A stretch of 64,000 nt of DNA from Leptodactylus fallax (GCA_947044405.1 CAMRHE010000352.1:1462501-1526500), one strand, 5' to 3'. Positions 30,471-41,522 are shown, counted from the stretch's first letter. The notes: generated by a model not told the origin, from the sequence alone. Numbers and translations are program-made.

Positions 30471-32099
30471 CAGGGCTTCTTTTAACGGACTTTCGTGTTG
30501 CTTATGGTTTGGGCCCTGCCTTAACCGGCATGAGGTCGGTCAGGTGGGGGGATGGTGACTGGAAAGTTCATGGCTTGTACCAGGGACTGTACTGTCATCC
30601 GGTCCCCAGCCCAGTCACTGAGATGGTTCTTGTCCCTGGTACTGTGTTACAGCTGCAGCAAACTTGTGTATAAGAGTGTATACACATTATATACAGTAAC
30701 ATGTACCCCTCCCTCGTATACATTTTATGTAGACTATCACGTATACGCCTACTACACTATATACACAGTCATATTTACCCACCTCTTTCTACAGTGTGTA
30801 CTTCATGTATACTGTGTAGCCCTATTTGGGGGGGGTATGAGTATTATCCCTCCCGCAACAGACTCTGGCGCTGACCTGTGTGTATAATGGGACCTGAAGC
30901 CTTCGCTGAAGGGAAGAGTGGGAACATATATGAAATATATCAGTGCCTCCACCCAGGATAGAGCCTCTGTATTACAGGGAGGATCTCTTCCTGGGACTTA
31001 CCCATGAAATACAGTTAGTAGCCTTAACAAGGATCACTGTACTAATCTCACAGTCTGAAGAATACATACAGATACCACATAAGGTTATAACAGTAGCTTT
31101 ATAAGAATCAACAGGGTAATAATACATACATACAATATACTCAGAACACAGAAGTACTACAACAACCAGCAAGTCCTCAACCGTCTTAGGTTATATACCC
31201 GGGTATATATATAGATATATAGCAAGAGTCCAGTGCACAATACCTCCAGGCAACAGAAGAGATGCAGGGGCCCCTGTGGATGACTGTGGATCCTCGGATT
31301 CTTCCAGGAGATGACAGACAGCCGATCAGGAGATGATGATGATGATGGTGAGATTCTTCACAGGCAGCAAACAGGGCGACGGTGACGGCAGTAGATGCAG
31401 GCCTGACTACCCTAACACTGAGACCTTAACCTGACAGCTAAACTACTAGTGCCACCGGGCCTCTAACTAGCTAGTTGGCCTTCGGAAGCCTAACCTATCA
31501 CTGCCCTGAACTATATATATATATGGATCCCTAACTACGGTTACTAGCTAGGTCCTGTGAGTATATAGGGGGTAACACATACCTAACTATATACTCTGAA
31601 GTAAAGAGGAACAAGTGGCTCTTAGACTCCCCCAGACATAACATGTCTGGCTCAGCAGCTCTGCTCACATCTCTCCCCCCAGCAGCTCTGCCTCACATGT
31701 GTCTGACTCACTGTATTTACAAAACAAAACTTGCACTAAATGCCTGGGGTCTCTGAAGCCAAACTGCAGGGGCAAAGAAGCCAGATACATTATATACTAG
31801 TAGAAATGGCAGTTCCCTACAACTGTTATAATATATATACCTTTTGATATGATATATTGCATTGAAGGTCTGAAAAACAGATACACATTGCTATCTGTTG
31901 GATCATCTTTCCTAGAAATATAGACTTTACATACGGTCCTGCAAGCATGTATTCCTGACATCTATAGTAACTCACCGTGCTTTACAATGTTTCTAGTATA
32001 CCAACACCTGCATTTTTTTTTCTTCTTTTTTTGCTACCACTGTGCTCATTTGTTACCATTGGAAGAGCTGAGTGTGATTTGGGTTCTGGTCTGGTTCAG
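30471..32099. other. No gene; AT-rich patches, possible decayed LTR
   Basis: No coding motif seen. Short (TA)n runs lie near 31190-31225 and 31510-31525, and a GATGATGATGATG run near 31333. If the upstream promoter is real, this would be the start of a large first intron. CTCCCCCCAGCAGCTCTGCC (31674) looks acceptor-like, but no convincing exon follows. The stretch at 30950-31830 could be an old LTR, as it is dense in CTAACTA and CCTGGGG motifs, but I find no ends. Confidence 0.25.
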
Positions 32100-32334
32100 G
32101 TTAGGTTCACATCTGGTTGGAGTCTTTGCTGCAGATTCTGCCTTAAATCAGCTGAGAGATGTCCTGCATGGAGGACTTCTCTCTTTGCTGGTTTTGGTAT
32201 AAAACCGACCTGGACCTCATTATAGGCTATGGGGTCTGCAGGTAACTGCTTTATATTAGCGGACGGGCTCTCCATTGTTTAGGTCCCCATGTGGACCTAA
32301 TCGATGGAAAGACCTATGGTAATGTGAACCTAGC
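32100..32334. repeat. Small MITE with TTAGGTTCACAT ends
   Basis: TTAGGTTCACATC at the left and ATGTGAACCTAGC at the right form inverted termini around ~235 bp. The ends resemble those of the larger AGGCCCGGTTCACATCTG elements at 34173 and 50930, of which this may be a diverged member. Confidence 0.55.
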
Positions 32335-32567
32335 TTAAAACTAATATTTTGCACTATTGCTTTCAGTCCCTGTGTGTAGAGATGTATCACCTCGATTAAA
32401 ATAGATCAGGTTTCTAGTTCTTTTACAGTGGATCCATGGTCCATGAGAAAAAAATGTACATTTGAAAAATTTATATTTTTTTTCCCAGCCGATCAGTTGT
32501 CTAAAGAGACTGTTGTATGCTGGCAAGCATAGTGCTGTACATTTGTTTAGTGACTTTGCTTGGTATC

Positions 32568-32829
32568 CAGGGCTGTGGAGTCAGTAGGCCAAACCACTGA
32601 CTCAGACTCTTATGTATTCCCACAGTCCAACTCTTTCAGAAATGGCTCACAGCTATGGTCAGTCAGAAGTGGTTAAACTCCTTTAATTCATTAAAAAGCC
32701 AGTGATTGAATTCCTATGAAAGTAAATATGTAATAGACCAGTGATGGCGAACCTTTTACAGATCAAGTGCCCAAACTGCAACCCAAAACCCACTAATTTA
32801 TCGCAAAGTGCCAACACAGCAATTTAACC
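32568..32829. repeat. Two hAT-like termini, degraded
   Basis: CAGGGCTGTGGAGTCAGTAG (32568) and CAGTGATGGCGAACCTTTTA (32749) are both terminal sequences typical of common vertebrate hAT-derived repeats. Neither partner end is visible; the second is cut short by the foldback MITE that starts at 32834. Confidence 0.45.
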
Positions 32830-32833
32830 TTAA

Positions 32834-33394
32834 AGAGGACCTTTCACGTCCTCATGTATATGTGGTTTTACATGCTACTAGAAAGCTGACCGTGCGCTGA
32901 ATTCAGTGCATTGTCGGCTTTCCCGTTATATGCCCCAGGGCTGGAGATATCAGGGGTCTAAATTTCACCGTTCACTGTCAGAAGGGCGTTCCTGACAGTC
33001 TAGCTGCGCTGTGAGGAACGCTCTCCCTGACAGGATTCCTCCATAGCACTGTACTGAGGGGGCGTTCCTCACAGCTCAGCGTCATCACTGGGTGGTAAGG
33101 AACGCCCCCTCTGACAGTACTCGGCTATGGATGAGAACAGAGAGAGGGGGCGTTCCTTACCGCCCAGTGATGACGCTAAGCTGTGAGGAACGCGCACACG
33201 CCCCCCCAGTACAGAGCTATGGACAAACACAGTCATGGAGGGTGTTCCTCACAGCGCAGCTAGACTGTCAGGAATGCCCTTCTCCAGCCCTGGGGCATAT
33301 AACGGGAAAGCCGAGCGTGCGCTGAATTCAGTGCGCTGTCATTTTTCTAGTGGTATGTAAAACCGCATATACATGAGGACGTGAAAGGTCCTCT
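32834..33394. mobile_element. Palindromic TTAA-flanked MITE
   Basis: Flanked by TTAA at 32830-32833 and 33395-33398, the element begins AGAGGACCTTTCACGTCCTC and ends with its inverse. The outer ~120 bp at each side are inverted copies (including the GCTGAATTCAGTGC and GCCCCAGGGCTGGAG segments), and the centre holds further inverted copies of CTGTGAGGAACGCCCCCTC-like units, so nearly the whole 561 bp can fold back. TTAA duplication suggests mobilisation by a piggyBac-type transposase. Single-sided relatives lie at about 42772-42910 and 59526-59600. Confidence 0.85.
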
Positions 33395-33517
33395 TTAATA
33401 CTGTGTGGATCCACAATTGCGGACAGTTACGCACCCGCAAAATACGGTTGTGTGAATGCAGTTTTACAGAGCTTTCAATGATACAAAACAACTTTGTACT
33501 GCATTTGGTATACATTT

Positions 33518-33700
33518 GAACAATTAATGTTCACTATTTACATTGCACAGGATCTGTTTTATAGTGACAATGCGTGCAATGTTATTATGGCCTGTAACAA
33601 TATCACATGTCTGCTATAAAACAGATACTGTGTGACATAAATAGTGAAAGGCCCTCACACGGTACAGTGGGCCCCCACACGATACAGTGGGCCCCACACG
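33518..33700. repeat. hAT-family fragment with a minimal minisatellite
   Basis: The segment with CTATAAAACAGATACTGTGTG and AAATAGTGAAAGGCCC parallels 25290-25400 in the large hAT, just before its minisatellite. Here only about two and a half array units follow (CACACGGTACAGTGGGCCCC and variants). This copy therefore shows the family with almost no expansion of the array. Confidence 0.6.
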
Positions 33701-34172
33701 GTAATCAGACATCTGTCTTGTAATAAGCCATGCACCTGTATGTCCATCACATGAACATGGACTGATTTTAATCCACTAGAAGTAAGCAGAATGAATCACT
33801 ATAAGTAGAGATCTAGATAACTGTTAGGAATTGATACAGAAAGTATATGGGAAAACTGTACAAGGGTGGATTGACACTACCCTTACATAATGTCTGTTGC
33901 TCTTGACTGTCATAGGATAAGAGCAACAGACTTTAAATGAATGATGCAGACGGATCCCTCTCTGTCTGGTGTCTGTCTGCATTCAGCTTCATGCAAAAAA
34001 AAAAAAAAAAAGACGGAAACTTTTGATCTGGCTTGATTCAGTCAAGTTTTTTTACATCAGTTTTTATGGGCATGGACGCAGACAGATGGGGTTCTATTAC
34101 TCTACCACTGTTAATGTCTTGTCCTATAACGAATGAAAGCAACGGGCATTCATAACGGTAGGGTGAACACTC

Positions 34173-34386
34173 TAAGGCCCGGTTCACATCTGTGTTCAGG
34201 GAGTCCGCTTGGGGACTTTCCTCTCCGCTTTCTTCGTGCGGAAACCACACAGACCCCATTATAGTCTATGGGGTCCGCGGGTTTCCCAGGTAAACTGCTT
34301 TTTTTATGCATATAGGTTTCCATTCGGGGGGGTCTCCAAGCGGACTCCCTGAACGGAAACCCGAACGCAGATGTGAACCGGGCCTG
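34173..34386. mobile_element. Foldback MITE, AGGCCCGGTTCACATCTG ends
   Basis: TAAGGCCCGGTTCACATCTG at left and CAGATGTGAACCGGGCCTGA at right are inverted; inside, GGAGTCCGCTTGGGGA and TCCAAGCGGACTCCCTGAAC pair as well. The element lies inside an older repeat whose other parts (33760-33850 and 34387-34445) match 62.45-62.6 kb, so it is a nested insertion. A larger relative is at 50930-51248. Confidence 0.75.
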
Positions 34387-34654
34387 ACTTTTTCATTATA
34401 CAAACAATAAATTGTCTCAGTATATATCTGAAACTGGACAACCACTTTAAATTTATACTTTAATTTAATTTTTATATTATGAAGATAGTACCTAACCCCC
34501 CCCCCCCCTTTGTCCCATTCACGCATCCATGTTCTTAACTCACTGTATGAATGGTCCATCAGAAAAATAGTTCATGTCCATTTTCCACAGGTCAGCCATG
34601 GACTCTTCTATGAGGATGCATGAAAAATATATACTACACTGATGCAAATCAGAC

Positions 34655-34734
34655 CGCCTCTCTAGCGATATCCGTTACACGCTAAAATAATAGCAATAAT
34701 GATTATCACTAGAAAATAACGTATAAAACGCTTC
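34655..34734. repeat. 80-bp segment repeated at 51330
   Basis: TCTAGCGATATCCGTTACAC through AAAATAATAGCAATAATGAT and ATAACGTATAAAACGCTTC recurs at 51330-51410 with about ten differences. I cannot assign it to a known family. Confidence 0.6.
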
Positions 34735-35604
34735 ACCCATTGAATGTCACCATATAAAATCCCAGTTTTTGGCAGCTTTCAGATGGGCATAAAAGCGGTT
34801 TTTTTTTTTTGTTTTTTTTTTCATCCACAGTACAAACAAGTACAAACAACATACCTAGACTTCCAGTAGGTCATCAGATGTAGAATTATGACTCTCTAAC
34901 ACCAATAATGATGAACTTCAGAGGTTGCATCCATAATATGTGGGCAATAAAGTGGCCATATTTATTAGGTAGGTATAGAGATTATAATTATTTGAGTTAC
35001 AATTTTTATAGGGGGATAGAAAATAATATATTTTATATATTTTTGCATTATTATTATGTGAGCCCTTATTTAATTTGCGTGCACAAAATTGGTTGGCTCA
35101 TTCTGCGATTTTTGGTGTTTCTTTAACACCTGCACCTGTAAATATATAAATGTGTGGTATGTATGAATTCATCACATCTTGCAGTTTTTTGGAAAATTCA
35201 TTTTGTTTGCAGAAAGGGATTGCTTGAGCATGCACTTTAGTGGCAAATTGGAATTTTTGTGCAATTTTTGCTTGTAATCTCTGTTTGCCGCAAAGTTGCA
35301 TGAAGGTCGTTGTATACAGTGGGTACGGAAAGTATTCAGACCCCTTTAAATTTTTCACTGTTTCATTGCGGCCATTTGCTAAAAGCAAAAAAGTTCATTT
35401 TATTTCTCATTAATGTACACTCAGAACCCCATCTTGACAGAAAAAAAAATTAGAAATGTGGATATTTTTGCAAATTTATTAAAAAAGAAAAACTGAAATA
35501 TCACATGGTCATAAGTATTCAGACCCTTTGCTGAGTATGGAGTAGAAGCACCCTTTTGAGCTAGTACAGCCATGAGTCTTCTTGCGAATGATGCAACAAG
35601 TTTT

Positions 35605-36096
35605 TCACATCTGGATTGGGGGATCCTCTGCCATTCTTCCTTGCAGATTGGATGGTGAACGTTGGTGGACAGCCATTTTCAGGTCTCTCCAGAGATTCTT
35701 AATTGGGTTGAGGTCAGAGCTTTGGCTGGGCCAGTCAAGAATGGTCACAGAGTTGTTCCAAAGCCACTCCTTTGTTATTTTAGCTGTGTGCTTAGGGTCA
35801 TTGTCTTGTTGGAAGGTGAACCTTCGGCCCAGTCTGAGGTCCAGAGCACTCTGGAAGAGGTTTTCTTCCAGGATATCTCTGTGTTTGGCCGCATTCATCT
35901 TTCCTTCAATTGCAACCAGTCGTCCTGTCCCTGCAGCTGAAAAACACCGCCATAACATGCTGCCACCACCATGTTTCACTGTTGGGATTGTATTGGGCAG
36001 GTGATGAACAGTGCCTGGTTTTCTTCACACATACCTCTTAGAATTAACGTCAAAAAGTTCAATCTTAGTCTCATCAGACCAGAGAATCTTATTTTT
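35605..36096 (-). pseudogene. Tc1 transposase, C-terminal part
   Basis: Read on the minus strand from the DIRS junction: KNKILWSDETKIELF (first catalytic Asp), then [34 protein letters not shown] (second Asp) and [15 protein letters not shown]. In the last block the catalytic Glu of the usual NPIENLW is replaced by Lys. A stop also lies between RYV and RKPG (about 36020). It continues from the N-terminal part at 40699-41153. Confidence 0.85.
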
Positions 36097-36114
36097 CCCA
36101 TCACCCATGACAGC

Positions 36115-36176
36115 ACCCAGAGAGAGGATCCGCCCCCAGGGACAGGAAACCTACGGTATAAAAAGGTGGAGCCTCT
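36115..36176 (+). repeat. DIRS left inverted terminal repeat
   Basis: A 62-bp block starting ACCCAGAGAGAGGATCCGCC and including TACGGTATAAAAAGG, a likely TATA box for the element's transcription. Base for base inverse of 40599-40660. Confidence 0.9.
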
Positions 36177-36762
36177 CCTACCTCTCAGTTGTTTCCTGTC
36201 CCTGGAGGGAGACCTACGTGCCTGCTTGAGGCAGGCTTACCTGATGGCATAGGAAAGAGTTGGTCCTGGTAGGGGTTGCCTCTCTTCTTCCATAGGTGGC
36301 TGTTAGTTGCGGCCCTGTCTGGAGTCTGTGCCGTCCCCCCAGCTATGCGCTGCTGGTGTTCCGGGTGCGGGGGTTTTGATATCCAGGCAGAAGGAGTTTC
36401 CCCTCTGCTTTAGGCCGCAGGAGTTCTGGGCTTGCAGGGAGACACATGGAGGTGCCAGTCTGGAAGGAGGGTGTGTGGCCTAGCAGCTGAATGGCCATAT
36501 AATGCAGGTTGAGGGATGGTGGAGCTGCTAAGTAGTTCCTGGCCCTCCCTGCACTGAGAAGACTTCTTTATAGTATACAGCCACAGCTACAGTCCCAGCA
36601 GCTTCCGGCAAGAGGAAGGCCCCAAGATGGAGGGCAAGATGAAGGTCCACCTCCACCTTCCTTGGTATTCTAGGGGATGGAAGTGGCTGCGTGCCAACCC
36701 TTTCTTTTTTTTTATTAATTAATTGGTCCCCCTGCCTTTAGTAGGATAGACCTAGGAAAGCC

Positions 36763-37830
36763 TTGGCGAAATCTAAGAATAAGGAATGTGCCATATGTAG
36801 AGCTAGACTTTCTTCTTTTTATGAGAAAAAGCTCTGCTCATCATGCATTGATAGAACTATTGCTGAGGAGTCCCTGTCATTCTTACAGGGTATCAGATCT
36901 ATGATACAGGAGGAGGTCAGAAGTTCCCTTAAGGGTGAAAGTGGCCAGAAAAAGAAGTCCAGTTCCTCTACCCGGGGTCATGACTACTCTTCTGAGGGGG
37001 AGTCCGTTCAGGGCGAAAGTGGAGAATTATCTGATGACGCCTCTTGTTCCTCCATATCTGATGTAGAGAGAGGACAGTCGTGTTTTCCAGTACAGCACAC
37101 TGACAACTTGCTCAAAGCCATTCGAGCGATTATGGGGATTGAGGACTCTAGACCCTCCCGTTCTATGCAGGACATTGTTTGGAGGTTCATCAAAGGAGAC
37201 ACTTTCCAGTCCATAAAAATATTACATCACCTATCAAGAGGGAATGGAAAAGCTGGACAAGAAGGGTTTTATCCCTAGAGGAGTTAAGCGTAAATACCTG
37301 TTTGAAGAGGGAGCTTGCTCTTCTTGGGATAATATACCAAAAATTGATGTTGCCATAGTCAGAGCCTCCAGGAAGTCAGTCCTGCCTTTCGAGGACATGG
37401 GTACCCTGAAGGATCCCTTAGACAAGAAAGCAGAAATCTTCCTAAGGCATTCTTGGAAGTCAGTGGGAGCGTCCCTCAAGCCCAATATAGCGGCTATCTG
37501 TACTGCTAGATCCCTTATGATCTGGCTAGGGGAGCTGGAAGATCAATTAAGGAATAAGGCCCCAAGAGAGCAGATTCTGTCAGCCCTGCAGACTATTAGG
37601 AAAGCTGCAGATTTTTTGGCAGATGCTTCAGGGGATGCTGTAAGATTATCAGCTTGCTCCCTTGCCCTGACCAACTCTGCCAGAAGGGCTATATGGCTGA
37701 CGAGTTGGACAGGTGATGTAGGGTCTAAGACCCGGCTGTGCAATCTGCCCTGTGACGGTGAATATCTATTTGGACCAGCCTTGGATGACATCTTGGCTAA
37801 GGCAGCAGATAAAGAGGTTTTCCTGTGCCT
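36763..37830 (+). pseudogene. DIRS Gag-like ORF1
   Basis: The N-terminal part starts MAKSKNKECAICRARLSSFY and has a C-x2-C...C-x2-C cysteine pattern (CAIC and CSSC) over its first 30 residues, then a Ser/Glu-rich stretch and RPSRSMQDIVWRFIKG. A frameshift near 37240 moves reading to a second frame, which gives the conserved DIRS Gag core (FEDMGTLKDPLDKKAEIFLR, ARRAIWLTSWTGD, LFGPALDDILAKAADK). In this copy the core runs straight on into reverse transcriptase without a stop, suggesting that the sequence normally separating the two was deleted. It would form the nucleoprotein of the element. Confidence 0.8.
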
Positions 37831-38500
37831 TCCTCTGGTCATACACGGAGGTCCTTTCGTCCCTTTGGAGCATACAGTAGGCAGAAATTTGGAGTTCTCT
37901 TCTCCTCTGCCTTCAAGTTTTCAGATTACCAGCACTCAGACTTCCCTAACCTCTCAGTCGGCTCTGGAATTGGAAGTGAAGAACCTGATCTTGAAAGGGG
38001 TGCTGATTCCAGTTCCCCAGGAAGAGGAGAGGCAGGGGTTTTATTCCCATCTGTTCTTGGTAAGGAAACCCGATGGCTCCTACAGAACTATAATAAATCT
38101 AAGGAGGTTAAATCAGTTTCTGTCTTACAAGAAATTCCGGATGGAGACAGTGCAGTCTGCAGTGAGATTAACTCCCAATTGCTGGATGGCGGTGATAGAC
38201 CTGAAAGACGCTTATTACCATGTTCCAATTTTTCCAGGTCACCAGAGGTTCTTGCGAGTAGTAGTAGAGATGGAAGGGGTGATTCAGCATTACCAATATC
38301 AGGCCCTACCCTTTGGAATCTCCATGGCCCCAAGAGTCTTTACCAAAATAGTGGCAGAAATGGGGGCACATGTAAGAGATATTCCATATCTAGACGACTT
38401 TCTCATTGTAGCAAGATCCAGAATAGAATGTTTAGAAAGTCTCAGAGTAGTACTGGACATTCTGGAGGAATTATGTTTGATGGTGAATCTAGAGAAGTCA

Positions 38501-38532
<32 letters not shown>

Positions 38533-38824
38533 CCCTCCAGAGAAAATAGAAGGGGTTCTGTCCCTAGTAAAAATTCTGATCCAGTCCCCCGGGGTCACTA
38601 TAAGAAAGGCTATGTCCATCCTGGTGACTCACGGCCTATATTCCAGCAGTACCTTGGGCTCAGAGCCACTCCTGAGACCTGAAGTGGGAAATCCTGGTAG
38701 CCTGGTGTCAGGAAGAGAAAATTCTCGACAAATTTGTGTCTCGCCCAAAAAGAGAAACCCAGGGTTAGTCGTTAGTCAGGGGTCACCTAGAAATGGGAGT
38801 TCCATGGAAGATCAGACCCCCTAA
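37831..38824 (+). pseudogene. DIRS reverse transcriptase with poly-T replacement
   Basis: Clear polymerase blocks: LVRKPDGSYRTIINLRRLNQ, MAVIDLKDAYYHVPI (motif A, catalytic Asp, about 38190-38230), YQALPFGISMAPRVF and PYLDDFLIVARS (motif C, the YLDD form of DIRS, about 38380-38415). After NLEKSS the DNA becomes a run of about 29 T (38504-38532) and resumes with PPEKIEGVLSLVKIL. In intact relatives a segment carrying an FLG-type motif precedes this point, so part of the thumb-proximal sequence has been replaced. Reading after 38620 drifts to another frame (where SILVTHG should continue as an LGTLTS-type sequence). Confidence 0.85.
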
Positions 38825-39190
38825 TTATTACCACGAATGCCAGCCCTTGGGGGTGGTGTGCCCACATGGGGGATCAGGTGTTCCAGGGCTGCTGGTCAAG
38901 GAGTCTTTCTCAGGCCTCCTCGAATCAGAGGGATCTAATGGCGGTTTTGGAGACCTTGAAAGCCATAGGTCAGGGTATTCGGAATCGCCATGTAAGGATC
39001 ATGTCCGACAATATGACTACAGTTTCATATATAATCATTATGAAAATAATGGCCCGGATTCTACATCTGTCAGAGCCTCTGCTTTTCTCCTTGTCCGCTT
39101 TGCATATCGGGGTCAGACAATTTCAGGGCAGATTTCTTGAGCCGCCACAGTCTGAATCAGAGCGAGTGGGAATTGAACCCATCCTACTTT
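38825..39190 (+). pseudogene. DIRS RNase H region
   Basis: NQRDLMAVLETLKAIGQGIR and HVRIMSDNMTTVSYI (about 38930-39040) are the RNase H blocks of DIRS elements, the SDN Asp being a metal ligand. Then LFSLSALHIGVRQFQGRFL (about 39085-39140) corresponds to the end of the domain. The segment between has lost residues relative to the family (MKIMARILHLSEP replaces a longer linker), and a frameshift is needed to join the flanking parts. Confidence 0.75.
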
Positions 39191-39232
39191 TTAGAGATCA
39201 CCAGGGTTTGGGGGTCCTGGAAATAGATCTCT

Positions 39233-40595
39233 TTGCCAGTCGGTCAAACAAGAAGGTGGAGAGTTTTTTTTTCCCTAAACCTAGAGGAATCCCCCTTTGG
39301 GGTGGACGCTCTGTCCCACAAGTGGGATTTCAATCTAGCTTATGCTTTTCCTCCCTTCTTTCTCATTCCAGCAGTTCTGAGGAAGATCAGGGAGGATCGA
39401 GCGAGGGTTATTCTAATTGCCCCCTTTTGGCCGAGGAGAGCCTGGTTTACCTGGCTAAGGATACTGTCCGTTTCAGACCCTTGGATTCTCGCAGTCAGCC
39501 AGGACCTTCTATGTCAGGGCCCCATTCTCCACCCGGAGTCCAGCCATTTACATTTGACGGCCTGGAATTTGAGCAGAGATTACAAGCCTCTAAAGGTTTT
39601 TCTCAGAATCTCATTTCCACTCTTCTAAAAAGCAGAAAACCGGTCACTACTAAAATATGCAGTAGGACTTGGTTCCGTTTTTTTTGAATTTCTAGGGGGT
39701 TCTCCAGGGGAGCTTAGGGATATACCTAGAAAACAGATTCTAGAGTTCCTTCAGAAGGGGCTAGAAAAGGATCTTTCTACCAGCACTTTAAGAGTCCAGG
39801 TTTTGGCCCTTAGTGCTCTGCTAAACGTTAAATTGGCTGCTGATCCCTTGGTGACTAGGTTCATCAAGGCGGCCTCTAGAAGTAGACCTGTTATGTCCAG
39901 AGTTCCTCCCTGGGACTTGAACCTAGTTCTGTCTGCCTTAACTAAACCTCCCTTTGAACCATTGGACTCTATTCCTATTAAAAAATTTATCCCTGAAAGG
40001 GGGATTCTTTTAGTGACCCTTACCTCGGCACGTCGCATAGGGGAATTACAGGCTCCATCAGTTAATCCACCCTTTACTGTCATTACAGAGGACAGGGTAA
40101 TAATTAAACCAGATCCACCTCCAGATCTCAGGAGGTAGTTCTCCCCCTCCCTCTGTGCTAACCCGAGTAATGCTAAAGAGCAGGAATACCACTGTTTGGA
40201 AGTAAGATGTTGCCTAATCCAGTATTTGTCCTCTACTTCCTCCTGGAGGAAATCTACTTCTCTTTTTGTTCTCTTTTCAGGTCCCAACAAAGGGAAGGCA
40301 GCCTCTAAATGTAGTCTGGCTAGGTGGGTGAGACTAGCAATCTCCGTGGCCTACAGTTCTTTGGCCCCCCCCACCAGTGGGGATCAAGGCACATTCTACT
40401 AGGGCGATTGCCACTTCTTGAGCAGAGAGAGCTGATGCTTCCATAGAATCTATCTGCAAAGCGGCAACTTGGTCTTCACCTTCTACCTGTTTTCGCCATT
40501 ATAGGCTGGACATTTGGGCTTCTGCTGATCTTTCTTTTGGAAGGTTACAAGTTAACTGGAGTCTCTCTCTCGCTTCTATAAAACAACTGAGGGGT
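39233..40595 (+). pseudogene. DIRS C-terminal region and tyrosine recombinase
   Basis: First the conserved pre-recombinase block (GVDALSHKWDFNLAYAFPPF and ARVILIAPFWPRRAWF, 39300-39450), then the tyrosine recombinase that integrates the circular DNA. SAM-like N-terminal residues (TTKICSRTWFRFF, SLG-like segments to 39830) are followed by the catalytic domain. Catalytic positions that can be read are Arg in TLTSARRIGELQ (about 40020-40050), His-x-x-Arg in KAHSTRAIATS (about 40385-40420), Trp in AATWSSPS and the Tyr nucleophile in FRHYRLDI (about 40490-40510). Frameshifts occur near 39690, 40140-40200 and 40385; a TGA sits where AIATSW is expected. Confidence 0.8.
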
Positions 40596-40598
40596 AGC

Positions 40599-40660
40599 AG
40601 AGGCTCCACCTTTTTATACCGTAGGTTTCCTGTCCCTGGGGGCGGATCCTCTCTCTGGGT
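40599..40660 (-). repeat. DIRS right inverted terminal repeat
   Basis: Exact inverse complement of 36115-36176. The element continues about 34 bp beyond it (TCTGGAAAATCCAATTACTG and GTAAGTAATTACC), which differs from the left outer end, as is usual for DIRS termini. Confidence 0.9.
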
Positions 40661-40698
40661 TCTGGAAAATCCAATTACTGGTAAGTAATTACCATTTT

Positions 40699-41153
40699 CT
40701 CATAGTCTGGGAGTCCTTCATGTATTTTTTGGCAAACTCTATGCGGGCTTTCATATGTCTTACACTGAGGAGAGGCTTCCTTTGGGCCACTCTGCCATAA
40801 ATCCCCGACTGGTGGAGGGCTGCAGTGATAGTTGACTCTGTGGAACTTTCTCCCATCTCCCTACTGCATCTCTGGAACTCAGCCACAGTGATCTTTGGGT
40901 TCTTCTTTACCTCTCTCACCAAGGCTCTTCTCCCACGATTGCTCAGTTTGGCTGGACGGCCAGGTCTAGGAAAAGTTCTGGTCATCTCAAACTTCTTCCA
41001 TTTAAGGATTATGGAGGCCACTGTGCTCTTAGGATCCTTGAGTGCTGCAGAAATTATTTTGTAACCTTGGCCAGATCTGTGCCTTGCTACAATTCTGTCT
41101 CTGAGCTCCTTGGGCAGTTCCTTTGACCTCCTGATTCTCATTTGCTCTGACAT
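40699..41153 (-). pseudogene. Tc1 transposase, N-terminal part
   Basis: From 41153 downward: MSEQMRIRRSKELPKELRDR, helix-turn-helix residues (GQGYKIISAALKDPKSTVAS), the GRPAKLSNRGRRALVREVK linker typical of Tc1 transposases, and the second helix-turn-helix region, ending KYMKDSQTMR at the DIRS junction. The frame is open for this half of the protein, so decay here is limited. Its other half is at 35605-36096. Confidence 0.85.
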
Positions 41154-41522
41154 GCACTGTGAGCTGTGAGGTCTTATATAGATAGGTGTGTGCCTTTCCT
41201 AATCAAGTCCAATCAGTTTAAACACAGCTGGACTCCAATGAAGGAGTAGAACCATCTCAAGGAGGATCAGAAGGAAATGGACAGCATGTGAGTTAAATAT
41301 GAGTGTCACAGCAAAGGGTCCGAATACTTATGATCATGTGATATTTCAGTTTTGTTTTTTTTTATAAATTTGCAAAAATATCTACATTTCTGTTTTTTTT
41401 TCTGTCAAGATGGGGTGCTGAGAAATGTGAAATAAAATGAACTTTTTTGCTTTTAGCAAAGGTTTGCAATGAGACAGAGTGAAAAATTTAAAGGGGTCTG
41501 AATACTTTCCGTACCCACTATA

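Larger units (their letters stand above)
36097..40694 (+). mobile_element. DIRS-type tyrosine-recombinase retrotransposon
   Basis: The ~4.6-kb element sits within the Tc1 transposase gene and has inverted terminal repeats: 62 bp at 36115-36176 and 40599-40660 are perfect inverse complements. Between them, in order, are Gag-like, reverse transcriptase, RNase H and tyrosine recombinase reading frames, all on the plus strand. There is no integrase and no direct LTR. DIRS elements integrate as circles by tyrosine recombinase and leave no target duplication; consistent with this, only a short run of Ts is shared at the junctions (ATTTTT at 36091, TTTT at 40695). Several frameshifts and an internal poly-T block show it is inactive, but the identical termini argue for a recent arrival. 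Confidence 0.9.
35317..41520 (-). mobile_element. Tc1 transposon interrupted by a DIRS element
   Basis: CAGTGGGTACGGAAAGTATT follows a TA at 35315-35316; the inverted end AATACTTTCCGTACCCACTA is followed by TA at 41521-41522, the last base of the terminal repeat being changed from G to A. Removing the DIRS insertion leaves an element of ordinary Tc1 size (about 1.6 kb) with a minus-strand transposase gene in two pieces. The terminal repeats are long (about 200 bp, extending past the AAAATGAACTTTTTTGCTTT segment). Confidence 0.9.

Noticed and set aside
36011..36252. Plus-strand frames at the Tc1-DIRS junction (72-93 codons)
   Set aside because: They run across the transposon junction and the DIRS terminal repeat; they are chance openings.
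37825..38682. Second 285-codon plus-strand frame within the DIRS element
   Set aside because: It overlaps the reverse transcriptase in another frame; the YLDD and DLKDAYYHVPI motifs are in the other frame, and this one has no recognisable domain.
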